Assembly (NCBI GenBank): GCA_015689735.1
Contig: WVSP01000002.1
Span: 62,001-126,000 of the forward strand
Length of the DNA stretch: 64,000 nt
Source: Rhodobacterales bacterium LSUCC0031
GTDB lineage: Bacteria > Pseudomonadota > Alphaproteobacteria > Rhodobacterales > Rhodobacteraceae
Direction of reading: 5' to 3'
The stretch's first letter is position 1. Each line of letters begins with the position of its first letter. The notes below the pieces were generated by a model. The model was not told where the DNA came from, ran no database searches, and saw only the letters and a program-made list of their open reading frames with translations. A program made the position numbers and the translations under genes. Of this stretch, positions 48,165 to 57,366 are shown piece by piece.

Positions 48165-49919
48165 TCACACCAAGACCGAGCCCTTGGCGTCGATCACACC
48201 TTGGGTATCGGCCTCGCCCAGGAGCATTTCGTTATGTGCCTTGCCCGAGGGGATCATGGGGAAGCAATTCTCGTGCTTTTCGACCAAGCAATCGAAAATC
48301 ACCGGCCCGTCATACTCCAGCATCTCCATGATCGCATCGTCGAGATCCTTGGGGTCTTTGCACAAGATGCCCTTGGCGCCAAAGGCCTCGGCCAGTTTGA
48401 CGAAGTCGGGCAGCGCTTCGGACCAGCTGTGGGAATAGCGTTCGCCATGCAGAAGTTCCTGCCATTGGCGCACCATGCCAAGACGTTCATTGTTGAGGAT
48501 GAACTGCTTGACAGGCAGGCGGTATTGGATCGCCGTTCCCATCTCTTGCATGTTCATCAGCCACGAGGCTTCACCGGCGACATTGATCACCAGCGCGTCG
48601 GGATGGGCGATTTGCACCCCGATCGAGGCAGGGGTGCCATAGCCCATGGTCCCCAAGCCGCCAGAGGTCATCCAGCGATTGGGGTCTTCAAACCCGAGGA
48701 ACTGGGCGGCCCACATCTGGTGTTGGCCGACCTCGGTGCAGATATAGCGGTCGCGGCCTAAGGTCAGCGCCTCGAGCCGTTCAAGCGCATATTGCGGTTT
48801 GATCGTGGTGGTCGAGTTTGTGTAGCGCAGGCATTTGACCGCGCGCCATTCCTCGATCTGGTCCCACCACTGCTTGACCGCGACAGCCTTGGTCTTGGCG
48901 CCGCGCGCGCGCCAAACGCGCAAGACCTCCTCCAGCACATGGGTCACATCGCCGATGATCGGAAAATCGGCATGGATCACCTTGTTGATCGAGGAGGGGT
49001 CGATGTCGATATGCGCCTTGAGGCTGTTGGGGCTGAAATCTGCGATGCGGCCGGTGATACGGTCGTCGAAACGCGCGCCGATATTGATCATCAGATCGCA
49101 ACCATGCATGGCGAGATTGGCCTCGTAAAGCCCGTGCATGCCGAGCATGCCCAGCCAGTTCTTGCCCGAGGCGGGGTAGCTGCCCAAACCCATCAAGGTG
49201 GAGGTGATGGGAAAATCGGTTTCAGCCACCAAATCGCGAAGGAGCGCGCTGGCGCGGGGGCCGGAATTGATCACGCCGCCGCCGGTATAGAACACCGGGC
49301 GCTCGGCCTGTTCCATCGCCTCGACAAGGGCCTCGATGATGGCTGGGTCGCCCGCGAGGCGCGGTTGATAGTGCGCGGTGCGCGCTTGGGGCTTTTCGAC
49401 ATAGGTGCCGGTGGCGAACTGCACGTCCTTGGGAATGTCCACGAGCACGGGGCCGGGGCGGCCATGCGTAGCGATATGAAAAGCCTGATGAATGGTGTCG
49501 GCCAGCTTGTCGGTTTCCTTCACCAGCCAGTTCATCTTGGTGCAGGGGCGGGTGATGCCCACAGTGTCGGCCTCTTGAAAGGCGTCCGAGCCGATCATGA
49601 AGGTCGGCACCTGACCGGTCAGAACCACCAGCGGTATCGAATCCATCAAGGCATCCACAAGGCCCGTCACCGCATTGGTGGCGCCTGGGCCGGAGGTCAC
49701 GAGCACGACACCGGGCTTGCCGGTAGAGCGGGCGTAGCCTTCGGCGGCGTGGACCGCCCCTTGCTCGTGGCGCACAAGGATGTGGCGGATGCCGTTTTGC
49801 TGGAAGATCTCGTCATAGATCGGCAGCACGGCACCGCCGGGATAACCGAATACGACTTCGACGCCCTGATCTTTCAGCGCCTCGACCACCATTTTCGCTC
49901 CGGTCATCTGCCGTGTCAT
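48165..49919 (-). CDS. ilvB: Acetolactate synthase large subunit
   Basis: A 584-residue thiamine-diphosphate enzyme, first step of valine, leucine and isoleucine synthesis. Family marks are VEVVFGYPGGAVLPIYDEIF near residue 20 with the catalytic Glu in HEQGAVHAAEGYARSTGK, the FAD region, and the TDP-binding loop GEASWLMNMQEMGTAIQYRL near residue 450 (a GEA variant of GDG). ATG 49919 (MTRQMTG) is preferred to an upstream start with eight extra residues. A leader peptide and attenuator precede it. Confidence 0.95.
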   Translation of the reverse strand: MTRQMTGAKMVVEALKDQGVEVVFGYPGGAVLPIYDEIFQQNGIRHILVRHEQGAVHAAEGYARSTGKPGVVLVTSGPGATNAVTGLVDALMDSIPLVVLTGQVPTFMIGSDAFQEADTVGITRPCTKMNWLVKETDKLADTIHQAFHIATHGRPGPVLVDIPKDVQFATGTYVEKPQARTAHYQPRLAGDPAIIEALVEAMEQAERPVFYTGGGVINSGPRASALLRDLVAETDFPITSTLMGLGSYPASGKNWLGMLGMHGLYEANLAMHGCDLMINIGARFDDRITGRIADFSPNSLKAHIDIDPSSINKVIHADFPIIGDVTHVLEEVLRVWRARGAKTKAVAVKQWWDQIEEWRAVKCLRYTNSTTTIKPQYALERLEALTLGRDRYICTEVGQHQMWAAQFLGFEDPNRWMTSGGLGTMGYGTPASIGVQIAHPDALVINVAGEASWLMNMQEMGTAIQYRLPVKQFILNNERLGMVRQWQELLHGERYSHSWSEALPDFVKLAEAFGAKGILCKDPKDLDDAIMEMLEYDGPVIFDCLVEKHENCFPMIPSGKAHNEMLLGEADTQGVIDAKGSVLV

Positions 49920-49986
49920 CGGTAACTTCCCTCTCTCTTTCACGCGTTGATTCGTGCATCAGATGCCAGTGGCGAAAGCGACCGGC

Positions 49987-50018
49987 AAAAAAAAGCCCCC
50001 GGCGGGTTATCCGAGGGC
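49987..50018 (-). terminator. Attenuator terminator upstream of ilvB
   Basis: On the minus strand GCCCTCGG pairs with CCGGGGGC (one G-U pair), with an 8-base loop and eight T. It lies 67 bases before the ilvB start. The segment CCCATGCGC (50017-50025) overlaps its 5' arm by two bases and is perfectly complementary to GCGCATGGG in the leader peptide (50051-50059). Confidence 0.85.
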
Positions 50019-50043
50019 GCATGGGAGACCACTGTGGCTGTCC

Positions 50044-50091
50044 TCACCGCCCCATGCGCGTGTTCCCTACGACTACGACGAAGCCGTCCAT
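50044..50091 (-). CDS. ilvB leader peptide, four consecutive valine codons
   Basis: A 15-residue open frame, MDGFVVVVGNTRMGR, followed by TGA. Codons 5-8 are GTC GTA GTC GTA. The position, directly before a terminator-type hairpin with a competing complementary segment and after a good promoter, is that of a transcription-attenuation leader. When valyl-tRNA is scarce the ribosome would stall on the valine codons, leaving the antiterminator segment free. GGCGGG is nine bases upstream. The valine content matches the end product of the IlvBN pathway. Confidence 0.75.
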   Translation of the reverse strand: MDGFVVVVGNTRMGR

Positions 50092-50121
50092 GATATGATC
50101 CCGCCGTGAAATTGTCGCGTG

Positions 50122-50150
50122 ACACTAGAAACGCCGCGATGCGGCGTCAA
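50122..50150 (-). promoter_or_regulatory. Likely sigma-70 promoter of the ilvB operon
   Basis: On the minus strand TTGACG (50145-50150) is followed after exactly 17 bases by TAGTGT (50122-50127). Transcription would start near 50115, about 24 bases before the leader peptide. Confidence 0.55.
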
Positions 50151-50151
50151 C

Positions 50152-50536
50152 AGCCAAATTATGAAAATGTCGCCAAAACGATCAGTCGCGCAACGAATCG
50201 AAACTTGTTGACGAAATGAAATAATATCACTGCGCGGGCATGCATGGCGGGGGGCGCAACCTAGGGGCGAAACTTACGGCGGTGTCGGTTGCGCAGGATC
50301 GTGGTGGCAACTGAAATCTCGCAAGAATTTGGCTGAAAAATGCTCAAGCCTTAGGCGGTTTTCGTGGCTACGAGCGATTTTGGTAAGAGATTTTTACAAA
50401 AAGCACGATTTCGATGCGAAAAGCTGTTTGCGGACGGGAATTGCTTCGCTAGGGTGCGGAGACTTGTGGCGCAGGCCACTGTCGCCGCGATCCGAGGGGG
50501 GTCGTGGCCAACTCCATACTACGGGGAGGATACCGA
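50152..50536 (+). other. Non-coding upstream region of the TRAP operon
   Basis: About 385 bases without a convincing gene between the ilvB promoter and dctP. The first half is AT-rich (TTGTTGACGAAATGAAATAA), the second is mixed. GGGGAGGA at its end is the dctP ribosome binding site. It must contain the TRAP promoter, but I could not fix -35 and -10 elements and saw no clear sigma-54 box. Confidence 0.5.
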
Positions 50537-51622
50537 ATGGATCGTCGTTCTTTTCTGAGAACGTCCGCACTTGGCGGCACCGCAGCCGCCGCCACCACGC
50601 TGGCCGCACCGGTCTATGCGCAGGGCAACCGCACGCTCACCATGGTCACCTCGGTGCCCGATGGCTTCGCAATCTTCGATGACGCGGCAAATTACGCAGC
50701 CCGCGCAATCACCGCGATGACCGATGGGCAGCTGACCATCAACAAGATGCCCGCAGGCTCGCTCGTCGGTGCTTTCGAAGTGTTCGACGCCGTGTCGTCG
50801 GGCCAGGCTGACCTCTACCACTCGGCCGAATACTACTTCCTGAACCAGCATCCGGGCTTTGCCTTCTTCACCGCCGTGCCGTTTGGCATGACCGGGACCG
50901 AGATGATGGCGTGGTACTACCACCAGGGCGGTATGGCGCTGCACCACGAGCTGGCCAGCCTGTTCAACCTCAAGCCCTTCCTCGCTGGTAACACCGCGAT
51001 GCAGCCGGGCGGCTGGTTCAACAAGGAAATCACTTCGGCTGATGACCTTCAGGGCCTGCGCTTCCGTATGCCCGGTCTGGGCGGTCAGGTGCTCGGCCGC
51101 CTCGGCGCGTCGGTGCAGAACATCCCCGGCGGTGAAATCTACCAGGCACTTGCGTCGGGTCAGATCGACGGCGCGGAATGGATTGGTCCCTTCGCGGATG
51201 AGCGTCTGGGCTTCCAGGAAGTCACCAAGACCTACTACACCTCGGGCTTCCACGAGCCGGGTTCGGCGCTGGCGCTGTCGTTCAACCTCGATGTGTGGGA
51301 AAGCTTGACCCCCGCACAGCAGAAGATCGTCGAGATCGCCTGCGAGGCAACGCATGCCAACAACTTCTCGATGTCGCTGGCAGAAAACGGTGCGGCGCTG
51401 GCGCGTCTGCAGTCGGCCGGTGTGCAGGCCCGCGAATTCCCCGAGGACGTCTGGGACGCCTTCGGTCGCGCGGCAGCCGAAGTCAACGCCGAGAACATGA
51501 CCGATCCGCTCTATGCGCAGATCCATGCAAGCTTTGCCGCCTCGATGGCGTCGACCTCGGCTTGGTGGGACCTCGGCGATGGCGAATACATCCGCCAGCG
51601 CAACCGCGTGAACGCAGGCTGA
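50537..51622 (+). CDS. TRAP transporter substrate-binding protein, DctP family
   Basis: A 361-residue periplasmic solute receptor. The N-terminus has a twin-arginine-type signal (DRRSFLRTSALGGTAAAATT) cut after PVYAQ, then the DctP fold. Conserved stretches are LRFRMPGLGGQVLGRLGASV near residue 175, GEIYQALASGQIDGAEWIGP near residue 200 and the later EPGSALALSFNLDVWESLTP. It resembles the TakP group that binds 2-oxo acids, but the ligand cannot be proven here. It is first in a dctPQM operon with GGGGAGGA as ribosome site. Confidence 0.92.
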   Translation: MDRRSFLRTSALGGTAAAATTLAAPVYAQGNRTLTMVTSVPDGFAIFDDAANYAARAITAMTDGQLTINKMPAGSLVGAFEVFDAVSSGQADLYHSAEYYFLNQHPGFAFFTAVPFGMTGTEMMAWYYHQGGMALHHELASLFNLKPFLAGNTAMQPGGWFNKEITSADDLQGLRFRMPGLGGQVLGRLGASVQNIPGGEIYQALASGQIDGAEWIGPFADERLGFQEVTKTYYTSGFHEPGSALALSFNLDVWESLTPAQQKIVEIACEATHANNFSMSLAENGAALARLQSAGVQAREFPEDVWDAFGRAAAEVNAENMTDPLYAQIHASFAASMASTSAWWDLGDGEYIRQRNRVNAG

Positions 51623-51740
51623 TCCAGCCACATTCGAACGCATCCTGCCCGGTAAAGTCTTGCCGGGCGGGATGCCCTTGTTTTAGCGATCCGAGACTTG
51701 TCGCGCCCGAGAGCGGGCTTGCGTGCCGGGGGACCACCGC

Positions 51741-52640
51741 ATGATCGAATTCATCTTGTGGGTGCTGCAAAATATCGCAATGGCACCTTACAATCTGTTC
51801 ATTGCCATCACCAATCCGGGCAGTTGGCTGAACTGGGCCGATGCCCAAGCGGTTATGCGTTTCATCTATTATGGCGCTTCGGTCGAATTGTTCTTCGTCG
51901 TGATAACCACCTTTATCTTGATCACTGCGCTCGGCATGGCCTGGAAGCGCGAGATCTTGTGGTGGGGCGTGCGTATTCTTGAGGGTGTGGCGAACACTGT
52001 CGGTCGCACCGCGGCTTGGGCGGGCCTGTTGATGGTGCTGATCCAAGTGATCATCGTATTCTTGCAGCGAATTTTCCGGGTTGCGGAAATCCAGTTGGGT
52101 CCGTTCGGCACGGCCTTTGCGCAAGATCTGAGCTGGTGGGCGGAAAGCCTGAAGTTTCATAACGCCTTGGTCGTGTGCCTGTGCGTGTCCTACACCTTTG
52201 TGCAAGGCGGGCATGTGCGCGTCGATCTGGTCTACTCGGCGGTGAAATTCCGCACCAAAAAGATGATCGACATGTTTGGCTGCTTGTTCTTCATGCTGCC
52301 GATGGTCACGATCACCTACCTATATGCGTGGTTCTTCATGTGGCGTCACCTGATGACGCCCACTGTTACCTCGACCAGCGATATTGACCGTATGCTCGCA
52401 CAGGCGCGCATCTTTAAATGGAATGTCGAGACGATCGGCTTCAGCCCGAACGGGTTCAACGCCTACTTCCTGTTCAAGGTTTTGATCGTGCTCTTTTGTG
52501 TCTTGGTCTTCTTGCAAGCGATGGCCTTCTTCTGGCGCTCTTATCTCGAGTGGCGCGAGGGCGAAGAGAGCGCCGGCAAGTATCTTGACCGCGACAGATT
52601 GGGTGACGAGGGCGAGGCGACACCACACGCAGCCCATTAG
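51741..52640 (+). CDS. TRAP transporter small permease, DctQ family
   Basis: A 299-residue four-to-five-helix membrane protein, longer than the common 160-200 residues because of an N-terminal extension with two helices (residues 1-80) and an inserted segment at 200-235. The DctQ core has FHNALVVCLCVSYTFVQGG and VRVDLVYSAVKFRTKKMIDM around residues 140-180. It partners the DctM channel. Its start is 118 bases after dctP and the DctM gene is 66 bases later. Confidence 0.85.
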   Translation: MIEFILWVLQNIAMAPYNLFIAITNPGSWLNWADAQAVMRFIYYGASVELFFVVITTFILITALGMAWKREILWWGVRILEGVANTVGRTAAWAGLLMVLIQVIIVFLQRIFRVAEIQLGPFGTAFAQDLSWWAESLKFHNALVVCLCVSYTFVQGGHVRVDLVYSAVKFRTKKMIDMFGCLFFMLPMVTITYLYAWFFMWRHLMTPTVTSTSDIDRMLAQARIFKWNVETIGFSPNGFNAYFLFKVLIVLFCVLVFLQAMAFFWRSYLEWREGEESAGKYLDRDRLGDEGEATPHAAH

Positions 52641-52706
52641 GATGATCCGGTAATTCGGAACGAAAGTCAGGCAAGCGCGCGCGCTTAGCAAAGGGGACGA
52701 GAGAGC

Positions 52707-55058
52707 ATGCTTTTCGGATTGGATGGGGTCGAGATCGGTCTTGTGATCGTCTTCCTCACGCTCTTCGCTGGGATCATGACCGGGTTTCCGGTGGCCTTTG
52801 CCATCGGCGGTGCCGGTGCGATCTCATTTGCCATCATTGCCGCACTCGATAGCGCCGGGTTGCTGATCCACGAGGCGATCGATAGCGGCTCGGCCGAGTA
52901 TGCCGCGCTCCTGGCCGAAGGGGTTGTTAGGGAATCCATCTCGGTCTTCCGATACCCCGAACTCCCACGGGTTGAGGTAGCGCTGTTCCCCGGTGGCTGG
53001 GAACAGGCGATGGAACGCAATCTGTCTTTCATGGTCAACCGCATGAACGAGCGCGTGATTGCAGGCCAATCGATCGAAACGCTGCTTGCGGTGTTGATGT
53101 TCGTGATGATGGGCATCGTGCTGGAACGCTCCAAGATCGCCGAGGATCTTCTGACGACCATGGCACGGGTCTTTGGCCCGCTGCCGGGTGGCCTGGCCGT
53201 GTCGATCGTCATCGTGGGTGCCTTTCTTGCCGCCTCGACGGGGATCGTGGGTGCAACCGTGGTCACCATGGGTTTGCTCGCGCTGCCCACCATGCTGCGC
53301 AACAATTATTCGCCCGAACTTGCCACGGGTGTGATCGCCGCATCTGGCACTTTGGGCCAGATCATCCCGCCATCCATCGTGATCGTTCTCTTGGGCACCT
53401 TGGTCGGCGATCTTTACGCCACGGGGCAGGAAACCCGCGCGCAGCTTGCGGGCTGTACCGATGCGCTGACCTATCTGGCCAAGCCCGCCGTCCTCTCGGT
53501 CGGCACATTGTTCCAAGCAGCGTTGCTGCCGGGTCTGTTCCTTGCGCTTCTCTATGGTGTTTATGCCTTTGGCTTTGCCTTGTGGAAACCCGCGAGTGCG
53601 CCGCCCGTGCAGTTCAGTGCAGCCACAGGCGAGCCGGTGACACGTAACGAGGCGTTGACATGGTACCTGGCCGCACCTGTTGCCCTGATCCTAGCTGTCG
53701 TGCTGGGGGCAAGTAGCGGTGTGATCGGTGGCCAGACGATCACGGTCTCGGATTATGCCGAACGCGAAGAGCGTGCCATGCTGCGCACCAATGTGTCGGA
53801 GCAGTGCCAAGCCGCGATGATCGCGTTGCATGGACAAGAGATGTGGGATGCATCGGTCGCGCAGCGCGCAGCCATGGCCGAGGCGGGCGACAGCGGCGAG
53901 GTTGTGCTTCTGAGCGAAGACGAGCGCGCCGCTGCGATTGAGACAGCGCTGGCGAATGCCGCACCGATCGGTAGCGGCGTGGCCACGATATTTGCCATGC
54001 TGGCGCTGATCTTGATCCTTGCGCGCGGTGTCTCGCCTTCGTCGAACCCGGCGCCGCTGATCGCGGGTGGGGTGGGCGTGGTCCTGGCGCTCATTTGCGA
54101 TATCTTGTTCATCAGCCCGCTGACAGGCAACGGTGCCACCTTCCTCATCCTCGCAATCCCGTTCTTCATCGCGCTTTACGGTGCGCGGGTGGCGATGATG
54201 CGGCTGTCGCAGAACGAGCTGTTGCGCGTGGTCTTTCCGCCGCTCGTCTTGATCGTGGCGGTCTTGGGCTCGATCCTTGGTGGGATCACCAACCCGACGC
54301 CTGCGGCGGCACTCGGTGCGGCCGGTGCGATCATGTTGGCGGCCTATCGCAAGCTGAAGGAAGAAAACGGCAAATCCAAGATCATTATCTGGGCGAGTTT
54401 CGCGCTCATCATCATGATCCTGTTCGGTGTGAATTTCGACCTGCGCATCACGCGCGAGGTGGTGCCGGTGCAGGATTGGATCGCCTATTTCATCGCGCAG
54501 ATCGCCTATCACTTTGCCTTCTTCGGGCTTTTGTTCAGTGCATGGGTATTGTTCCGCACAAATATCCTGAGCCCCGTTGTCCGAGAGACGGCCAAGGTGA
54601 CCTCGATGGTGTTCACCATTCTGATCGGGTCGCAGCTGTTGAACCTCGTGTTGATCTCTTTCGGGGGCGAGCATCATATCCAACAGTACTTGCGCAGCTT
54701 CGACAACGAGATCGTGGTGTTCTTCGTGGTGATGGCGATCTTGTTCATCTTGGGCTTCGTGCTCGACTTCCTCGAGATCATCTACATCGTGATCCCCATC
54801 GTGGGGCCGGTGATTTATGGTGGCACGCTTGATCCGGCATGGGTGACGATCATGATCGCGATCAATTTGCAAACGTCGTTCCTGACGCCGCCCTTCGGCT
54901 TCGCGCTCTTCTACCTGCGCGGGGTTGCCCCCAGCAGCGTGACGACGGGCCATATCTACCGCGGCGTCATTCCCTTCGTGGGGATCCAAGTCTTGTGCTT
55001 GGTCTTGCTTTATATCTTCCCGGGGATCGTGACGATCTTGCCGCGACTGCTTGGATAG
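52707..55058 (+). CDS. TRAP transporter large permease, DctM family, enlarged form
   Basis: A 783-residue membrane protein, while classic DctM has about 430. The N-terminal DctM half (residues 1-290) has GIMTGFPVAFAIGGAGAISF and a TGIVGATVVTMGLLALPTML segment. It is followed by a soluble stretch of about 70 residues (345-415), three to four extra helices (420-500), and the second DctM half (505-783, with ITNPTPAAALGAAGAIMLAA and LQTSFLTPPFGFALFYLRGV). The extra block may be a genuine subfamily trait, since the reading frame is intact. Substrate is set by the receptor. Confidence 0.88.
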   Translation: MLFGLDGVEIGLVIVFLTLFAGIMTGFPVAFAIGGAGAISFAIIAALDSAGLLIHEAIDSGSAEYAALLAEGVVRESISVFRYPELPRVEVALFPGGWEQAMERNLSFMVNRMNERVIAGQSIETLLAVLMFVMMGIVLERSKIAEDLLTTMARVFGPLPGGLAVSIVIVGAFLAASTGIVGATVVTMGLLALPTMLRNNYSPELATGVIAASGTLGQIIPPSIVIVLLGTLVGDLYATGQETRAQLAGCTDALTYLAKPAVLSVGTLFQAALLPGLFLALLYGVYAFGFALWKPASAPPVQFSAATGEPVTRNEALTWYLAAPVALILAVVLGASSGVIGGQTITVSDYAEREERAMLRTNVSEQCQAAMIALHGQEMWDASVAQRAAMAEAGDSGEVVLLSEDERAAAIETALANAAPIGSGVATIFAMLALILILARGVSPSSNPAPLIAGGVGVVLALICDILFISPLTGNGATFLILAIPFFIALYGARVAMMRLSQNELLRVVFPPLVLIVAVLGSILGGITNPTPAAALGAAGAIMLAAYRKLKEENGKSKIIIWASFALIIMILFGVNFDLRITREVVPVQDWIAYFIAQIAYHFAFFGLLFSAWVLFRTNILSPVVRETAKVTSMVFTILIGSQLLNLVLISFGGEHHIQQYLRSFDNEIVVFFVVMAILFILGFVLDFLEIIYIVIPIVGPVIYGGTLDPAWVTIMIAINLQTSFLTPPFGFALFYLRGVAPSSVTTGHIYRGVIPFVGIQVLCLVLLYIFPGIVTILPRLLG

Positions 55059-55082
55059 GGGGCGCAGGCCAGTGTGACCAAC

Positions 55083-55110
55083 AAACGGGGGGCATGCCCC
55101 CCGTTTTCGT
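55083..55110 (+). terminator. Terminator of the TRAP operon
   Basis: ACGGGGGGCATGCCCCCCGT is a perfect hairpin with A-rich left and TTTTCGTTT right flank, 25 bases after the dctM stop. It is also symmetric enough to work for a minus-strand transcript. Confidence 0.85.
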
Positions 55111-55148
55111 TTGGAAAACCGGCTTGGTGCAATGGATGAGAAAAGTTA

Positions 55149-55223
55149 GGGGGGCTGTCTGCCCCCCTCTGGCCGCGAGGCGCGTCCATTCACCCCCCGA
55201 GGATATTTTCGAAACGAAGAAGG
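55149..55223 (+). repeat. Dispersed intergenic element, copy E (longest)
   Basis: GGGGGGCTGTCTGCCCCCC forms a hairpin; after a spacer a C-run and GAGGATATTTTCGAAACGAA plus GAAGGGG follow. It lies in the convergent gap between dctM and bpt, after the operon terminator. Confidence 0.65.
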
Positions 55224-55234
55224 GGCGGGCGCGT

Positions 55235-56050
55235 TCAATCCTCCGCGCGCATATCCGGCAAAGTGATCTGGGCAACTTGCTGGGCGATGGGCTCTACCGA
55301 AAGGGGATGGACATGGTTGGAATAGCGCGACGGATCGCCCAAATCCTTCCATTGCCCCTCGACATAGACCTCGATCGCGGGGAAGCGCGCCTTGTATCCC
55401 ATCTTGGCCGAGCCCGGCACCCAATAGCCGAGATAAACATATGGCAGCCCTGCCTCGCGGGCGAGGGTGACGTGGTCAAGGATCACATATGTGCCGAGGC
55501 TATCGCCGGTGCGATCGGGGTCGAAAAAAGAATAAACGAGGCTTAACCCATCATCGAGGATATCGGTCAGGCAGACTGCGGCGAGCGTGTCGTCACTGTC
55601 GTGATACTCGACCACGCGCGAGCGGACCGGTGTTTCCTCGATCATCGCGGCGAATTCGAAGACATCCATATCTGCCATGCCGCCATCGGCATGGCGGGCG
55701 TCGAGGTATCGCCGAAACAGATCATATTGCGCCTCGGTCGCCCAAGCCGAGCGCGTCCGACGCGCCAAGCCGGTATTGCGCCGCAAGACCCGGCGATGAC
55801 GTCGTTCAGGGGCGAAATCCTCCACGCGGATGCGCGCTGACAAGCACGCGGCACAATCGGCGCAGGAGGGGCGATAAAGAACATTCTGTGATCGGCGAAA
55901 GCCCTGTTTGGACAGCGCGTTGTTGAGCTTTTCTGCCTGGTCGCCTTGGAGCGCGGTAAATAACTTACGTTCCCGACGCCCATCGAGATACGGGCACTTC
56001 TGCGGTGCCGTAACGTAGAATTGTGTCGCGATAGGCAACGTGTGGCGCAT
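55235..56050 (-). CDS. bpt: Leucyl/aspartyl-tRNA-protein transferase
   Basis: A 271-residue arginyl-tRNA transferase-like enzyme that adds a leucine to acidic N-termini, marking proteins for the Clp system. The N-terminal cysteines are in CPYLDGR and CADCAACL, and the acyltransferase fold has [20 protein letters not shown] and [17 protein letters not shown] near residues 160-200. ATG 56050 is used. It has the long convergent gap with dctM behind it and precedes the RDD gene, 99 bases away. Confidence 0.92.
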   Translation of the reverse strand: MRHTLPIATQFYVTAPQKCPYLDGRRERKLFTALQGDQAEKLNNALSKQGFRRSQNVLYRPSCADCAACLSARIRVEDFAPERRHRRVLRRNTGLARRTRSAWATEAQYDLFRRYLDARHADGGMADMDVFEFAAMIEETPVRSRVVEYHDSDDTLAAVCLTDILDDGLSLVYSFFDPDRTGDSLGTYVILDHVTLAREAGLPYVYLGYWVPGSAKMGYKARFPAIEVYVEGQWKDLGDPSRYSNHVHPLSVEPIAQQVAQITLPDMRAED

Positions 56051-56149
56051 AAGCAATCATCGGCCGGGGCCGGTCCAAATCCTTGCCTGTGACGTTGCAC
56101 GAACCACCGCCGCTGCCGCAACAGATTTTTTGAGCGATGATCGGAATAT

Positions 56150-56596
56150 TCAACCAGGCCGGTTAATCGCGGCCGAACCGATCAGCATGTCAGGCAAGCT
56201 TTGGTGGCGTGGGCCCAAGGCGATCATCAGGATCGAGATCAGCTGAAGCAGCACGAAAGCTATCGCAACCATAAAAAGGCCAGTGTGCAAGATCGCCTCG
56301 CCGCGCGACAGGCGCATGCCTGTTGGCCCGCGCAACTCGATATTGAGCAAGCGCATGCCCAAGGTTGCCCCACCTGATGCGATCGTTACGCTGCGATAGA
56401 GGGCATCCACACAAATATAGACCATGGGCCAGACCCACCACAGCAAGCTGAATGTGAAGAGACCCAAGGTAAAGGTGATGACGGTGACGATGATCACATC
56501 GACGAGCCAAGCAAACAGGCGCTTGGCCGGCACACCCTCGTAGAAGCTTCGGTCATGATGGGGGTCGGGCAGAGTATTGGTCATGATCGCAGACAT
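56150..56596 (-). CDS. RDD family membrane protein
   Basis: A 148-residue protein with three to four membrane helices. The RDD motif context is in RLFAWLVDVIIVTVITFTLG (the R..D pair) near residue 30, and GGATLGMRLLNIELRG near residue 80 is typical. Two starts fit (ATG 56596 and ATG 56584); the longer is shown because GGAAAG precedes it. RDD proteins have been tied to ion exchange and stress tolerance, but no role is proven here. It lies between the DUF2852 gene and bpt on the same strand. Confidence 0.85.
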   Translation of the reverse strand: MSAIMTNTLPDPHHDRSFYEGVPAKRLFAWLVDVIIVTVITFTLGLFTFSLLWWVWPMVYICVDALYRSVTIASGGATLGMRLLNIELRGPTGMRLSRGEAILHTGLFMVAIAFVLLQLISILMIALGPRHQSLPDMLIGSAAINRPG

Positions 56597-56673
56597 GGCG
56601 ACTTTCCGTCGGGATTGAAAAGGGAAAAGCAATGCGCGCGCGGTCTTTTGACCGCGCGGTGACAATATGTGGC

Positions 56674-57105
56674 TTAGGATGCAGCCGTATCGGGCGCGGT
56701 TGCGGCTTTGCGTGCCTCGGCGCGGTCTTGCAGGAATTGATCGAACTCTGCCTTGTCTTTGGCCGCGCGCAGGCGGCCCAAGAAGGCTTCGAACGCGTCT
56801 TGCTCCTCTTGCAGGCGGCGCAGCGTATCGGCCTTGTAGGCATCGAATGCGGCATTGCCTGTGTTGCGGCTGACAGTGCTGCCGAACGCGTTACTACGGC
56901 GGTTTTGGCAAGATGTGCTGAACATGCGTTTACTCCAGATCATATAGGCAAGTAGAGCGAGCCCGAGGGGCCAGAACAGGATGAAAGCAAGGACCATGGC
57001 CGCGATCCATGCGCCTTTGCCCTTTGCGTCGAGCCATGCCTCGCTACGTGAAAACCAGGTGCTCCCCTCGGCGCGCGGAGAGTGGAGGGTCTGTGTCGAT
57101 GCCAT
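56674..57105 (-). CDS. DUF2852 family membrane protein
   Basis: A 143-residue protein with one or two membrane helices (WIAAMVLAFILFWPLGLALL, residues 33-52), then a basic segment and an alpha-helical charged C-terminal part (AFDAYKADTLRRLQEEQDAF, EAFLGRLRAAKDKAEFDQFL). The family is limited mainly to Alphaproteobacteria and has no known function. It precedes the RDD gene by 77 bases on the same strand and is the last backbone gene before tRNA-Ser. Confidence 0.82.
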   Translation of the reverse strand: MASTQTLHSPRAEGSTWFSRSEAWLDAKGKGAWIAAMVLAFILFWPLGLALLAYMIWSKRMFSTSCQNRRSNAFGSTVSRNTGNAAFDAYKADTLRRLQEEQDAFEAFLGRLRAAKDKAEFDQFLQDRAEARKAATAPDTAAS

Positions 57106-57276
57106 CTACGGGGTCCTTTCTGAAGGATGTTAATGTTAATCACATTTACACATATGGGCGATGGTCAACACGATACAAGAGCGCGAAGTCAAAAAAGTGA
57201 AGTCAATTAACATAGGCGCGAAAACTTCGCTTTTGCCTTGCGCTTGCGCATGGCCTTGGGCTATCCCGCCCGGCAC

Positions 57277-57366
57277 GGACAGTTGGCCGAGTGGTCGAAG
57301 GCGCACGCCTGGAAAGTGTGTAGGCGGGAAACCGTCTCGAGGGTTCGAATCCCTCACTGTCCGCCA
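57277..57366 (+). tRNA. tRNA-Ser (anticodon GGA)
   Basis: A type II cloverleaf with long variable arm. Acceptor GGACAGT pairs with ACTGTCC, D-arm GGCCGAGTGGTCGAAGGC, anticodon stem CACGC/GTGTG with loop CTGGAAA (anticodon GGA), variable arm around TAGGCGGGAAACCGTC, T-arm GGGTTCGAATCCC and encoded CCA. It marks the junction between the backbone and an AT-rich islet. Confidence 0.95.

Noticed and set aside
50300-50520. Sigma-54 promoter for the TRAP operon
   Set aside because: TTGGCTGAAAAATGCT looks similar, but GG and GC are 9 bases apart, not 10, and no enhancer-binding regulator is nearby.
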